Notes: generated from the letters alone by a model not told the origin. A stretch of 16,787 nt of DNA from Ferruginibacter sp. (GCA_018057635.1 JAGPDJ010000015.1:1-16787), one strand, 5' to 3'. Positions 6,902-15,264 are shown, counted from the first letter of the stretch. A program made the numbers and translations.

Positions 6902-8530
6902 TTACAGTTTCGAATTCTCCATGATCATGCCGGCAAGTTTACTATCGCGGTTATAAATATCATTCCGGAAATTTAACCTTCCTTTTGAATCTACCCAGGC
7001 AGTAAAATATGCGATAAATACAGGAATAGGATCTTTAATATTCACATACTGCTCTTTGTTTGAATTCATAGAACTGTCTATCCTGCTTTCTGTCCACTCA
7101 AGCTGATTCCTTAAAACATACATTGCCAATCTTTTTGGTTCGGCAACACGAATACAACCGTGGCTAAAAGCCCGTTGTTCTTTACTGAATAAACTTTTTG
7201 ATGGTGTATCATGTAAATAAATACTGTGGCTGTTGGGAAACAGGAATTTTACTTTACCAAGTGCATTCCACGGGCCGGGAACCTGGCGTATGTTTTTACC
7301 ATTCCATTCTAAATGGTTCCTGGCCATATAATTACTGCTGCGCCTGATAGCAGGCAGCGTTTCCTTCTTCATAATTCCGGGAGGTATGTTCCAGTAAGGG
7401 CTGAAAACAACGTTTGTCATTGTGCCGGTAAATATGGCGGTTTTATTCAAACTTGTACCAACCACCACATTCATACTCCAGGCAAGGCTGTCGTTTTCAA
7501 ATGCATGAAACCGGAATTCCGGTACATTAACAATAAAATAATTTCCTTTTAGAGATACAGGAAGCCAGCGGCAACGTTCCATATTTACAATGATCTGCTC
7601 TATCTTTTTTGAAACCGGGTAATTTAATTCTGTAATCAGTTTGCTGTTTATTTCGCCATTATCAATATATCCATACCGCTGCTGAAAATTTTTTGTTGCA
7701 TTTTCCAGCGATTGGTCAAATACCGGTGACTGATCATCCATGGTAAGATCGCCGGTTAGAAATAATCGTTTACGGATAGCCGCAATCACAATACTTGTAT
7801 CCCCTTTCCGGTATACTTTTTTATCTGCCTGTATCAATGGCCACCCTCCTGATGCTTCAATTTCGCGGTATTTTTTTAAATAGTTTTTCAATAAGGCATA
7901 CTGGCGATAAACAGGCTCCGAAACCATAAACATAGATGAGGGCATTTCCAGCAATGAATCCAGTAATGATTCATAAGATATTTTCTTTTGTGGAAGATCC
8001 CATTCCATTGCCTGCATGGCTTTAGTTCCCATACCCGACCACACATTCACGGCATAAAAAAAATACTGTGCAGTTATCATAATTTCAATTTGCGGATCTG
8101 CCTTTGCAAATCCTGTACCTGCAGAATCATCCATCATCCTGTGAAATTCAGCCGCATATAATAATTCTACCGGCAAACCTTCTTCTTTAATATTACTTAT
8201 TTTATTATATAAATTCCCGGCCTGTTCTATCAGTCCTTCCTGGTCGTACCATGCATATGCGAATTTTCTATTTGCATAGAATTTCCTGATGCGTGTTTCA
8301 AAATTTTTAAATCCCGGCCTTTGTTGTATAAAGAGGCTTATGGCATTGCTGTCGAATGTAATTTTTGTCTGGCTGCTGAACCCACCCGGCAATGTTATAT
8401 CAGAAGTTAACAGGCGTTTCTGCAGTGAATCTTTATCAGCAAGCGGTGCCTGCTTATCTTTTTTTCCATTACAACTGCAAACTGCAAAAATTAAAACAAT
8501 AAAAAAAAGATACCTGAACTTATAAAGCAT
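6902..8530 (-). CDS. L,D-transpeptidase (YcbB/LdtD-like), probable lipoprotein
   Basis: The enzyme makes 3-3 cross-links in peptidoglycan, or related transfers, in the periplasm. The 542-residue length and layout match the large YcbB-type family. There is a signal with a probable lipobox ending at Cys20 (AVCSC-NGKK), an N-terminal scaffold domain (about 60-230), and a peptidoglycan-binding helical module near 245-303 (IRKRLFLTG ... ATKNFQQRYG). The YkuD catalytic domain spans about 328-470. The active-site signature SHGCIRV is complete: His457, Cys459 and Arg461, with the upstream His440 in IYLHDTP. The lipobox residue at -3 is Val rather than Leu, so lipidation is likely but not certain. The start at 8530 fits the signal. 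It is divergent from the phnA-like gene with 229 bases between. A near-consensus -7 box (TATCTTTA on the minus strand) lies near 8557-8565. Confidence 0.93.
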   Translation of the reverse strand: MLYKFRYLFFIVLIFAVCSCNGKKDKQAPLADKDSLQKRLLTSDITLPGGFSSQTKITFDSNAISLFIQQRPGFKNFETRIRKFYANRKFAYAWYDQEGLIEQAGNLYNKISNIKEEGLPVELLYAAEFHRMMDDSAGTGFAKADPQIEIMITAQYFFYAVNVWSGMGTKAMQAMEWDLPQKKISYESLLDSLLEMPSSMFMVSEPVYRQYALLKNYLKKYREIEASGGWPLIQADKKVYRKGDTSIVIAAIRKRLFLTGDLTMDDQSPVFDQSLENATKNFQQRYGYIDNGEINSKLITELNYPVSKKIEQIIVNMERCRWLPVSLKGNYFIVNVPEFRFHAFENDSLAWSMNVVVGTSLNKTAIFTGTMTNVVFSPYWNIPPGIMKKETLPAIRRSSNYMARNHLEWNGKNIRQVPGPWNALGKVKFLFPNSHSIYLHDTPSKSLFSKEQRAFSHGCIRVAEPKRLAMYVLRNQLEWTESRIDSSMNSNKEQYVNIKDPIPVFIAYFTAWVDSKGRLNFRNDIYNRDSKLAGMIMENSKL

Positions 8531-8712
8531 ATAGAAACGGATTAAAGAGATAATTTTTTTAAAGATAATAGATGAAAGTCATTCGGTCTTACTTTATAAC
8601 TGTTAAAATATAGTTCATCACTGCTTTTACAACATAAAAGATCAAGATTATTTTATTAATATAAAAGAAACAGTTTTGTGGTAAAAAATTTTCATGATCA
8701 ATTACAAATTAT

Positions 8713-8738
8713 ATGCATGCATTAATTAATTACCTTTG
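8713..8738 (+). promoter_or_regulatory. Bacteroidota -7 promoter box with two upstream palindromes
   Basis: TACCTTTG at 8731-8738 is a perfect match to the TAnnTTTG -7 element used by the Bacteroidota primary sigma factor. It lies 22 bases before the ATG at 8760, giving a leader of about 15 bases. No TTTG -33 element is visible at the usual distance. Two 10-base palindromes, ATGCATGCAT (8713-8722) and ATTAATTAAT (8721-8730), directly abut the box and could be bound by a regulator. Confidence 0.55.
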
Positions 8739-8759
8739 CGCTCTTAAAACAACAAGATC

Positions 8760-9344
8760 ATGAAACTGGAAGAAAGATTGCTTGAAAGGAGCGAAAATAA
8801 ATGTGAATTGTGTAAATCGGCAGATGCATTGAGTGTATATGAAGTTCCTCCTTCAAACGGGAATGATGACGGAAACAGTATTATATTATGCAGCAAGTGC
8901 CTGGCACAAGTTGAAAAAAAGGCTGAATTAGACAGCAAACACTGGAGTTGTTTAACAGACAGCATGTGGAGTGAAATTGCAGGTGTACAGGTTGTATCGT
9001 GGCGAATGTTAAACCGGCTACGTGATCAAAGCTGGGCAACAGACAGCCTGGATATGATGTACCTGGATGATGACCGGTTGAATTGGGCTAAAGCAACCGG
9101 CGACCATGAAAATGACGCTTCGGTTGACCTGCACAAAGATTGCAATGGCCAGGTTCTGCAAAACGGAGATACAGTTGTTCTTACAAAGTCGCTGGATGTA
9201 AAAGGTTCAACCCTGAATGCTAAAATGGGAACCGTTGTAAAAAATATCAGGATTGTAAATGATAATACAGAACAAATTGAAGGTAAAATTGAAGGCCAGC
9301 TTATTGTGATCCTTACAAAATATGTTAGAAAACAGCAGGCTTAA
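8760..9344 (+). CDS. phnA: PhnA/YjdM-family zinc-ribbon protein
   Basis: The protein belongs to the PhnA (YjdM) family, once linked to alkylphosphonate use but without a proven phosphonate reaction. An N-terminal zinc ribbon has Cys pairs CELC (15-18) and CSKC (44-47). The C-terminal SH3/KOW-like domain covers about 122-190 and carries the family pattern DCNGQVLQNGDTVVLTKSL, then VKGS, GTVVKNIR and TKYVRK. At 194 residues it is longer than the about 111-residue E. coli protein: an extra helical segment (residues 50-120) separates the two modules, a longer form known in several bacteria. No C-P lyase or other phosphonate gene is nearby, so context does not support a phosphonate role. A strong -7 box lies just upstream. 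Its stop is 11 bases from the stop of the convergent lipid-kinase-like gene. Confidence 0.88.
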   Translation: MKLEERLLERSENKCELCKSADALSVYEVPPSNGNDDGNSIILCSKCLAQVEKKAELDSKHWSCLTDSMWSEIAGVQVVSWRMLNRLRDQSWATDSLDMMYLDDDRLNWAKATGDHENDASVDLHKDCNGQVLQNGDTVVLTKSLDVKGSTLNAKMGTVVKNIRIVNDNTEQIEGKIEGQLIVILTKYVRKQQA

Positions 9345-9355
9345 ATTCTATTTTA

Positions 9356-10216
9356 TTAATACCGGAAATACAATTTATTTGAAGGCATTTCTATAACAAT
9401 GCGCTTCGCTTCAAAGTATTCACCATCCATGTGATACTGTATCATACTGTCACTTTCTACTGTTACTGTATTGCTTCGTACATGCTTTATAACGCTTAAT
9501 TGAAGGTGCTTTCCTTTTTCAATTACAGGCAGATAAAATAATCGCTTAATTGGGCTAAGCGATTCTGCAATAATGATATCAAACAAACCATCATCAGCTT
9601 TTGCCTCCGGCGCAATATGAAAACCACCTCCGGCCCTGCTGCCATTGCTGATATCAACCAATAGTTTTTTACCAGTGAACACATCAGTTCCAGTTTTTAT
9701 CGTGTATTTCGCTGATCGATATGTAAATATTTTTTTAAGAATGCAAATCAGGAAAGATGTTTTTCCGGGTCTCTTTTTTTTACCTGTCAATGACTTTACT
9801 ATTTCACCCTCAAAACCAACACCAATACCATTTATAAAATATCGCCCATTGCATAACCCTATATCTATGGGTTTGAGAGCTGTTCCCAGTGCAACTTCTA
9901 ACTGTTCCTCAAAAGTTTTACCGTTATAAAGCATCCAATGAAAATCATTGCCCGTTCCTGCATTGAAAATAAATAATGGCAATTTTATACCAGCATATTG
10001 ATTTACAAAATAGTTCATTGTTCCATCACCTCCAACTATAAATGCATCTGAATAAATATCCAGGGATGCCGGCCATTTATTCTTAAAAAGTTTGAAATTA
10101 ATATTTCTATTTGCCAGTTCATTTTTTATCTTTTCGGCATAAATATCTGCTCTGCCTGCACCAGCCAGGGAATTGTACAAAATGCAAATATTTTTTTGTG
10201 AAATGAATGGCAGCAT
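9356..10216 (-). CDS. Diacylglycerol/sphingosine kinase-like lipid kinase (DagK_cat family)
   Basis: This 286-residue cytoplasmic or membrane-peripheral kinase phosphorylates a lipid alcohol such as diacylglycerol. The nucleotide-binding loop GGDGT is at residues 62-66, preceded by SDAFIV. The second family motif NAGTGNDF is at 85-92, and IGVGFEGEIV follows at about 131-140. The C-terminal beta-sandwich holds SNGSRAGGGF and ADDGLFDIII, as in the YegS/BmrU type. The length is normal. It follows the YiiX-like hydrolase gene by 40 bases on the same strand, so the two are probably co-transcribed, which hints at joint lipid handling (inference). The ATG at 10216 gives a start just before the first strand (NICILYNSLAG). 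The lipid substrate cannot be read from sequence. NAD kinase is an unlikely alternative. Confidence 0.9.
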   Translation of the reverse strand: MLPFISQKNICILYNSLAGAGRADIYAEKIKNELANRNINFKLFKNKWPASLDIYSDAFIVGGDGTMNYFVNQYAGIKLPLFIFNAGTGNDFHWMLYNGKTFEEQLEVALGTALKPIDIGLCNGRYFINGIGVGFEGEIVKSLTGKKKRPGKTSFLICILKKIFTYRSAKYTIKTGTDVFTGKKLLVDISNGSRAGGGFHIAPEAKADDGLFDIIIAESLSPIKRLFYLPVIEKGKHLQLSVIKHVRSNTVTVESDSMIQYHMDGEYFEAKRIVIEMPSNKLYFRY

Positions 10217-10256
10217 AAATAGTATTCCTTATATCAACAATATAAATCTAATTAAT

Positions 10257-11321
10257 TTATGCACGCAAACTCCTTTTTAGCAGATCAGGGCGGTTTGTCC
10301 ATATAATTTCTGACTGCGGAATTTTTAAAAGGTCATCGGGGTGAACGACCTGTCCTTTGTAATAATCCCTGTTTAAAACGCCGGCAAATTTAAGAGCATT
10401 GATGATCAAACCGCTGCAATATTGTTCATTGATGTTATCATCAAAATCTACGCTGTATGACTTTCCAATCTGCTCAAAAGCATAAGCTATTGCCCGCTCT
10501 ACCTGTTCGGCAGAAATGCGGGATATTCTCAAAAGAACAATACCATCTGCCTCGCCAAACTGTTCAATGGCACGAAGGTAAGTGCCATTACCCATGGCAT
10601 CTATTACTTTGCCATTCCTGATATATAAGCCGGCATGTTGCCAGGTTCCCACAAAATATTTATCAAAAGGATACCCATCCTGGTACCGCAACAGTATATC
10701 ACCGGGATGCGCAACAGATACAAGTTCGCTCAGCTGATTAAAATCAGTAAAATTAGTTGCAGCTGTGTTATTGTTTATTACGACAGATAAATTTGACGGC
10801 ATGAATATTTTTCTAAAAAAATCCCAATTAAAAAATTCCCTTTTAAACCTTAGGTCACGGCCAAAAAAATATACCAGTTTACGTTTGATCCTTTTTAAAA
10901 CCCCATCTGGTTTTCTTAAACGCTCATTCCATAACCTGATCTTTTCAACATTTACTTCATAAGTTGCCGGATAATCATCTGGCAGCAACATATCCTGTTC
11001 ACTATCATGCATAACCTGAATATTAACCTGGGGATTTTTGCATCCGGTAATGAGTTTCGGCAAACCTTTGGCATGAATATAAACTGTGAAAGGATTTTGT
11101 AATATACCTTTACTTCGGATGTGAATTATATCATTGCCATTACTGGTCTCAATGTACAATTCCCGGTTATTACCTGCAGATATTTTCCATTTAAAACCTG
11201 AGAGATTATCTTGTATTTCTATTTTATCATTGATAAAAGAAATAGTTATATTTCCCGCGGAGTCACGTTGATCTATCCGGTACGAAAATGGAATTTTTGT
11301 TTGTACAACTTCATCTTTCAT
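10257..11321 (-). CDS. YiiX/permuted papain-like hydrolase with an N-terminal extra domain
   Basis: The C-terminal half (about residues 195-340) is a permuted papain-like (YiiX/YycO, NlpC/P60-related) fold. It contains HPGDILLR (205-212), the catalytic-type His229 in TWQHAGLYI, and the nucleophile-type Cys302 in EQYCSGLI. Family members act as amidases or esterases on peptides or lipids; the substrate here is unknown. Residues 1-125 form a separate beta-rich region (GNITISFIN ... NPFTVYIHAKGLP) that I do not recognise, and 130-175 is a basic, aromatic linker. No signal peptide is visible, so it is likely cytoplasmic or membrane-associated. It is the first gene of a probable two-gene operon with the lipid-kinase-like gene downstream. 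A near-consensus -7 box TAACTTTA (minus strand, 11341-11348) lies about 20 bases before the start codon. Confidence 0.82.
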   Translation of the reverse strand: MKDEVVQTKIPFSYRIDQRDSAGNITISFINDKIEIQDNLSGFKWKISAGNNRELYIETSNGNDIIHIRSKGILQNPFTVYIHAKGLPKLITGCKNPQVNIQVMHDSEQDMLLPDDYPATYEVNVEKIRLWNERLRKPDGVLKRIKRKLVYFFGRDLRFKREFFNWDFFRKIFMPSNLSVVINNNTAATNFTDFNQLSELVSVAHPGDILLRYQDGYPFDKYFVGTWQHAGLYIRNGKVIDAMGNGTYLRAIEQFGEADGIVLLRISRISAEQVERAIAYAFEQIGKSYSVDFDDNINEQYCSGLIINALKFAGVLNRDYYKGQVVHPDDLLKIPQSEIIWTNRPDLLKRSLRA

Positions 11322-11340
11322 GATGAAAGATTTTGTACTG

Positions 11341-11348
11341 TAAAGTTA
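11341..11348 (-). promoter_or_regulatory. Possible -7 promoter box of the YiiX-like/lipid-kinase operon
   Basis: On the minus strand the box reads TAACTTTA, one base off the Bacteroidota TAnnTTTG consensus. It sits about 20 bases before the ATG at 11321, the spacing seen at the phnA-like gene. No clear -33 TTTG was found. Confidence 0.3.
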
Positions 11349-11455
11349 GTTCAACCAGCTATAAAATAAAAGCATTTCATTCAAAATATCAATTGCAGAA
11401 ATTGCTTTATTTTAATCCTTAAAAAGACCAGATTTTACTCAATGAGATTGGATCA

Positions 11456-12499
11456 TCATTCAGAAAACCAGTCATTGTGCTGTTCCTGTACCCTGATAAA
11501 TGTTGTACGTTTTGTAAGTTCTTTCAATTGCAATGCACCTACATAGGTACAGGCAGATCGTATGCCACCAAGGATATCGAGTATGGTTTCATTTACCGGC
11601 CCCCTGAAAGGCATTTTAATGGTTTTCCCTTCGGAAGCCCGGTATTCTGCAATACCTCCGGCATACTTGTTCATAGCTGTTTCTGAACTCATCCCATAAA
11701 ACAATTTAAACATTTTACCGTCTTTCTCTTCCACCAATTCTCCCCCGCTTTCAGAATGTCCGGCCAGCATACCTCCCAGCATAACAAAATCTGCACCTCC
11801 ACCAAAAGCTTTTACAATATCTCCGGGAACTTTACATCCCCCGTCTGAAATGATGTGTCCTCCAAGGCCATGAGCAGCATCAGCACATTCTATGATGGCT
11901 GACAACTGCGGGTATCCCACACCGGTTTTTACACGGGTTGTACAAACAGAACCCGGCCCTATTCCAACTTTAATGATATCTGCTCCAGCAAGGAGTAATT
12001 CCTCAACCATTTCGCCTGTAACAACATTGCCGGCAATGATTATTTTGTCAGGATAAGTCTGCCTTGTTCTTTTTACAAAATCAACAAAATGTTCTGAGTA
12101 ACCGTTTGCCACATCAATACAAATAAAACGAACTGTTGGAGATGCCTGTAATATCTTATGCAGTTTTTTATCATCCTCATTTGAGGTACCTGTACTCACA
12201 CATATATAACTAATCATATCTGCAGGTACAGTCCCAATAAAAGAACTCCATTGTTCAACACTGTAATGCTTATGAATGGCTGTTATCATCTGTTGCTGAG
12301 CCAGTACAGTTGCCATTTCAAAAGTACCAACAGTGTCCATATTGGCTGCAATGACAGGAATTCCTTCCCAATCATATTTCGCATGCCTGAAGTGAAATTT
12401 TCTATTCAGGGAAACCTCCGCACGTGATTTAAGGGTAGAACGTTTGGGCCGGATCATTACATCTTTAAAACCTAGTTTGATATCTGATTCTATTCGCAT
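11456..12499 (-). CDS. guaC: GMP reductase
   Basis: The enzyme reduces GMP to IMP with NADPH and releases ammonia, returning guanine nucleotides to the adenine branch in purine salvage. Its 347 residues equal the length of E. coli GuaC, and the alignment by eye is close from the first residues ([18 protein letters not shown]) to the end (RVQEQ). The catalytic Cys186 sits in GPGSVCTTR. The phosphate-binding [11 protein letters not shown] and [15 protein letters not shown] segments and the FYGMSSE flap follow. There is no CBS pair of domains, and the GuaC-specific ends are present, which separates it from IMP dehydrogenase. It is probably its own transcription unit: 134 bases separate it from the downstream YiiX-like gene. 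The strong likeness to proteobacterial enzymes is notable (see findings). Confidence 0.97.
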   Translation of the reverse strand: MRIESDIKLGFKDVMIRPKRSTLKSRAEVSLNRKFHFRHAKYDWEGIPVIAANMDTVGTFEMATVLAQQQMITAIHKHYSVEQWSSFIGTVPADMISYICVSTGTSNEDDKKLHKILQASPTVRFICIDVANGYSEHFVDFVKRTRQTYPDKIIIAGNVVTGEMVEELLLAGADIIKVGIGPGSVCTTRVKTGVGYPQLSAIIECADAAHGLGGHIISDGGCKVPGDIVKAFGGGADFVMLGGMLAGHSESGGELVEEKDGKMFKLFYGMSSETAMNKYAGGIAEYRASEGKTIKMPFRGPVNETILDILGGIRSACTYVGALQLKELTKRTTFIRVQEQHNDWFSE

Positions 12500-12725
12500 T
12501 TCTTAAATTTTTATATCGGAAGTTACTGAAACATGATTGCAGTTTGATAAGAATTTTTACACAAGTATAATTACAAAAGCCTGAATGGAAAATTTACTTA
12601 ATGGATAACAGATAATAGTGTAGTGTAACAGTTTATTTTGACTGGCTTAATTGAAGTTTAGCTTGCTTTATCTTACATGGTAAAGTAAATTTTTTTTGAA
12701 AAATCCTGATTTGAAACTAAACAAT

Positions 12726-12750
12726 GATGCCGGATAAATTTTCCGGCATC
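12726..12750 (-). terminator. Hairpin after the SRPBCC gene, probable terminator
   Basis: A perfect 9-base stem, GATGCCGGA (12726-12734) and TCCGGCATC (12742-12750), encloses a seven-base AT loop. It begins about 27 bases after the stop of the SRPBCC gene at 12778. The downstream sequence on the minus strand (ATTGTTTAGTTT) is T-rich but not a clean run, so termination is likely but not certain. Confidence 0.5.
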
Positions 12751-12777
12751 CTAGTTAAAAGAACCTAAGAAGAATGT

Positions 12778-13200
12778 TTACAGTACTGATTCGGCATGTT
12801 TTTTAAAATTATCCAGTATACATTGCCAGCCATATTGTTGTAATTCAGCTGAATTTTCTGTTTCAGCTTCAAATGTTTCAACAATTTGTGTGACATTTCC
12901 GGTGCCTGAAAATTCAATCGTTACTTTCCTGCTATCAGCTAAAGTATACCTGATCAATTTAAACTCTACTATTTCATCATATTCACCGGAAAAATCAAAC
13001 CCCATACTGCCGTCTTTAGCTTCCATACGGTACAGGAATTTCCCACCTGCACGCAGATCATTTTCTGCACGAGGCGTATGCCAGTCATCAGAAGCATTGT
13101 TCCATTGCATAATATGTTCAGGCGATGTCCAGTATTTCCATACTTTACTTACCGGTGATTCAACATCAACACTAACGGTAATTAATACACTGTTTTCCAT
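12778..13200 (-). CDS. SRPBCC / AHSA1-family ligand-binding-fold protein
   Basis: This 140-residue cytoplasmic protein has the START-like (SRPBCC) fold of the AHSA1 type. The first strand ITVSVDVESPVSKVWKYWT (7-25) and the SPEHIMQWN turn (26-34) form the standard entry helix region. It continues with GGKFLYRMEAKDG, FDFSGEYDEI and a strand pair near 78-110. The final long helix (QQYGWQCILDNFKKHAES) lines the hydrophobic cavity. Such proteins bind small hydrophobic ligands or act as Hsp90 co-chaperone-like or polyketide-cyclase-like domains; which one cannot be told. The gene starts 38 bases after the four-helix membrane protein gene ends, so they form a probable operon closed by the hairpin at 12726-12750. 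An in-frame stop just upstream of the ATG fixes the start. Confidence 0.88.
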   Translation of the reverse strand: MENSVLITVSVDVESPVSKVWKYWTSPEHIMQWNNASDDWHTPRAENDLRAGGKFLYRMEAKDGSMGFDFSGEYDEIVEFKLIRYTLADSRKVTIEFSGTGNVTQIVETFEAETENSAELQQYGWQCILDNFKKHAESVL

Positions 13201-13238
13201 GATCAGTTCTGTTGTGATTTTAGTATTTTAATTATTTT

Positions 13239-13790
13239 CTATTTTTTCAGGTACCAGCCCAGCCATAAACCACAGATACCCCAGCTAGCCATGGCATCTG
13301 TAAAATAAGCCATGATATCAAACCATTTATACCAGATACTGCCTATATATGCAGTATTGAAGAAAACAATAAAACCCATAAAAAGACTTGCTGTAAATAT
13401 GGTTGAGAATCCGGCCATATTCATTTTACCCAATATCCAGCAAAAAAGCCAGACAGTAATAATATTAATTACCAGTGCCCGGATCATGTTTTGAATCATC
13501 TGTGATGGTGAGGAATCCATTGATTTGTGGTACTGAATATGCGCCCATGGCTTTCCGTTAGATTCCTTCATGATTTTTTCCTGTTCGTCACGGGAAGCAT
13601 TTTCCGGCACTCCGGGTAACATGTAACCACCTTCATTGGGAAGGTTTGTTTCTAATGCAGCCATGATAGCGGCATGATTGGGTGTATAGGCATTGGCAGA
13701 GCGGTGCATATTTAAAGCAGCCCATGAAAGGAATTGCCAGGTAAAAATAATAATACCTCCAACTAAAGCAGCGATAATTGTTTTTTTCAT
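13239..13790 (-). CDS. Four-helix membrane protein of unknown function
   Basis: I cannot name this 183-residue membrane protein. The first helix (about 5-26, AALVGGIIIFTWQFLSWAAL) resembles a signal anchor. A soluble loop of about 75 residues (27-102) carries LPNEGGYMLPGVPENASRDEQE and should face the periplasm. Three more helices follow at about 104-121, 128-151 and 160-180, ending in a short KK tail. The tryptophan-rich last helix (ASWGICGLWLGWYLKK) is distinctive. From memory, similar hypothetical proteins occur in other Bacteroidota, but I cannot attach a family name. It is the first gene of a probable operon with the SRPBCC gene, 38 bases ahead, which suggests the two act on a common ligand or signal (inference). 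The start at 13790 gives a good N-terminus (MKKTIIAA). Confidence 0.72.
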   Translation of the reverse strand: MKKTIIAALVGGIIIFTWQFLSWAALNMHRSANAYTPNHAAIMAALETNLPNEGGYMLPGVPENASRDEQEKIMKESNGKPWAHIQYHKSMDSSPSQMIQNMIRALVINIITVWLFCWILGKMNMAGFSTIFTASLFMGFIVFFNTAYIGSIWYKWFDIMAYFTDAMASWGICGLWLGWYLKK

Positions 13791-13889
13791 AATTATTAGT
13801 TTTTGATCACATAAATTAATAATTATATTTTAATTATACAAGTAATGACCTTTGAATTGCCTAAAGAAAATTTAAACAAAAATTAAACA

Positions 13890-15023
13890 CTACAGGGCTT
13901 TACCTTCATTAAGAAGTTCAATTGCCTTTTCAATAAACTTGCGGTTCTCTTCATTTGGAGCCTGAGCCAGCGCTTTCTTAGCATATTCCATCGCTTTTTT
14001 CAAATCACCTGTTGCAGAATAAGCCCTCATTAAACCAGCGGTTGTGGGCCAGGCTCCCTTATGTTTTGTATAATTCTTTTCAAAAATAAGGATTGCTTCC
14101 TGCGTCTTTTTTTGAGCAAGCAACTGACGGCCGTATCCGTGCAAATCAGTCACTGTTGCAATCTCAATGGCACTGTTCATGAGCGCATCAGATTCTGCTT
14201 TCCTGTTAAGTTCATTCAACAAATTTGCTTTAGTACTTAATACCCGGAATGATTTAACAGCTCCAAGATTTGGGTCCATGGCCACTTCTATCCAATTCAG
14301 TGCTTCTTCCAGGTTCACCTTATTCTGCAAACACCAGTTTGCTGCAGCTTCTAAAATGGGGGGATCAAAACCCATGGCGCCGCTTAACTGTTTGCGCAGT
14401 GACTCCACAGTTGTCTGTTTGAGGTCAACAGTAACGGTGAAGGGTATTCGCCAGTATTCCCATTCAAGTGCAACTTCAATTGATTCATTGGTTTGTTTGT
14501 CAAAAGTGAAATCCAGCCGCTCCTTGCTTACTTTCATGTCTTTTTGCTGCCTTACACTTACCTTTAACACATCAAGATTACTGGTATAAAAATAGCTCCC
14601 CCATCCTTCTGTGTTCTTATTAAATATGAGCACACAGGAATCGGGATACAAGGCAATGAAGAAACCATAATTACCCGCAGCCAGTTTGTTACCGTTTATG
14701 GCAACATCTGTAGAAAAACGCATGGTTGTACTTTCATTTGCTCCAGCCCTCCAGGGTGAATTTACTTTTGAGCCGTATCCAAGCACATTAAATCCATAAT
14801 AAGCAACATCTGTTCCCCATATCTTCCCTTCCCTTCCTTTAACACCCGGAGCATTCCAGTTGATTTCAATATCTGTAAGCCCGATCTGTGTGCCGGTTTT
14901 GCATTTAAAATTTACGCCTCCTTCAGGCAGTTTCAATAACTGTGAAACGGCAGGAATAGCATTGAATAATGCAACAGTAAATATTGCAGCAAATACAATA
15001 TTACGTTTGTAATAAATATGCAT
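13890..15023 (-). CDS. Secreted DUF2911 protein with C-terminal TPR repeats
   Basis: This 377-residue exported protein joins two modules. After a signal peptide (about 1-28, ending PAVSQ) comes a DUF2911 domain at about 45-200. Its typical marks are GREGKIWG, WRAGANESTT (91-100), FSTDVAINGNKLAAGNYG and FNKNTEGWGS. Residues 215-375 are helical, with tetratricopeptide-like pairs; the clearest is GDLKKAMEYAKKALAQAPNE near the end. DUF2911 is common in Bacteroidota and has no proven function; it is thought to be an extracytoplasmic beta-rich domain. The TPR part suggests protein-protein contacts. The gene appears monocistronic, with 99 bases to the four-helix protein gene downstream and 267 bases upstream. 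The reading frame is complete. Confidence 0.9.
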   Translation of the reverse strand: MHIYYKRNIVFAAIFTVALFNAIPAVSQLLKLPEGGVNFKCKTGTQIGLTDIEINWNAPGVKGREGKIWGTDVAYYGFNVLGYGSKVNSPWRAGANESTTMRFSTDVAINGNKLAAGNYGFFIALYPDSCVLIFNKNTEGWGSYFYTSNLDVLKVSVRQQKDMKVSKERLDFTFDKQTNESIEVALEWEYWRIPFTVTVDLKQTTVESLRKQLSGAMGFDPPILEAAANWCLQNKVNLEEALNWIEVAMDPNLGAVKSFRVLSTKANLLNELNRKAESDALMNSAIEIATVTDLHGYGRQLLAQKKTQEAILIFEKNYTKHKGAWPTTAGLMRAYSATGDLKKAMEYAKKALAQAPNEENRKFIEKAIELLNEGKAL

Positions 15024-15264
15024 GGCAACTCTTTTTTATGTTATAGATTATATCATAAAAGTAATCCAATGTATGAATCAATCATGTTTTTCAATCACTT
15101 AAAAACACCACTTATCCTTAAAATTGCTGCAAATATTAACTTTGAACGGTATACAGGAATTTAAGTCAGTTTCATATTGATTAATCCTGTATTAAATAGA
15201 AAATGAAGTTTGGCCCATTGCTATTATATTCTATCGATTAAGGTCTGCCTGCCAAAATTCTATA

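Noticed and set aside
6902..8530. A defence or toxin role for the large transpeptidase
   Set aside because: The catalytic signature and domain order are those of ordinary YcbB-type L,D-transpeptidases, with no immunity gene beside it.
9471..9490. ATTGCTTCGTACATG, which resembles the arm of the 5347-5472 repeat
   Set aside because: It lies within conserved coding sequence of the lipid-kinase-like gene and matches over about ten bases only; likely chance.
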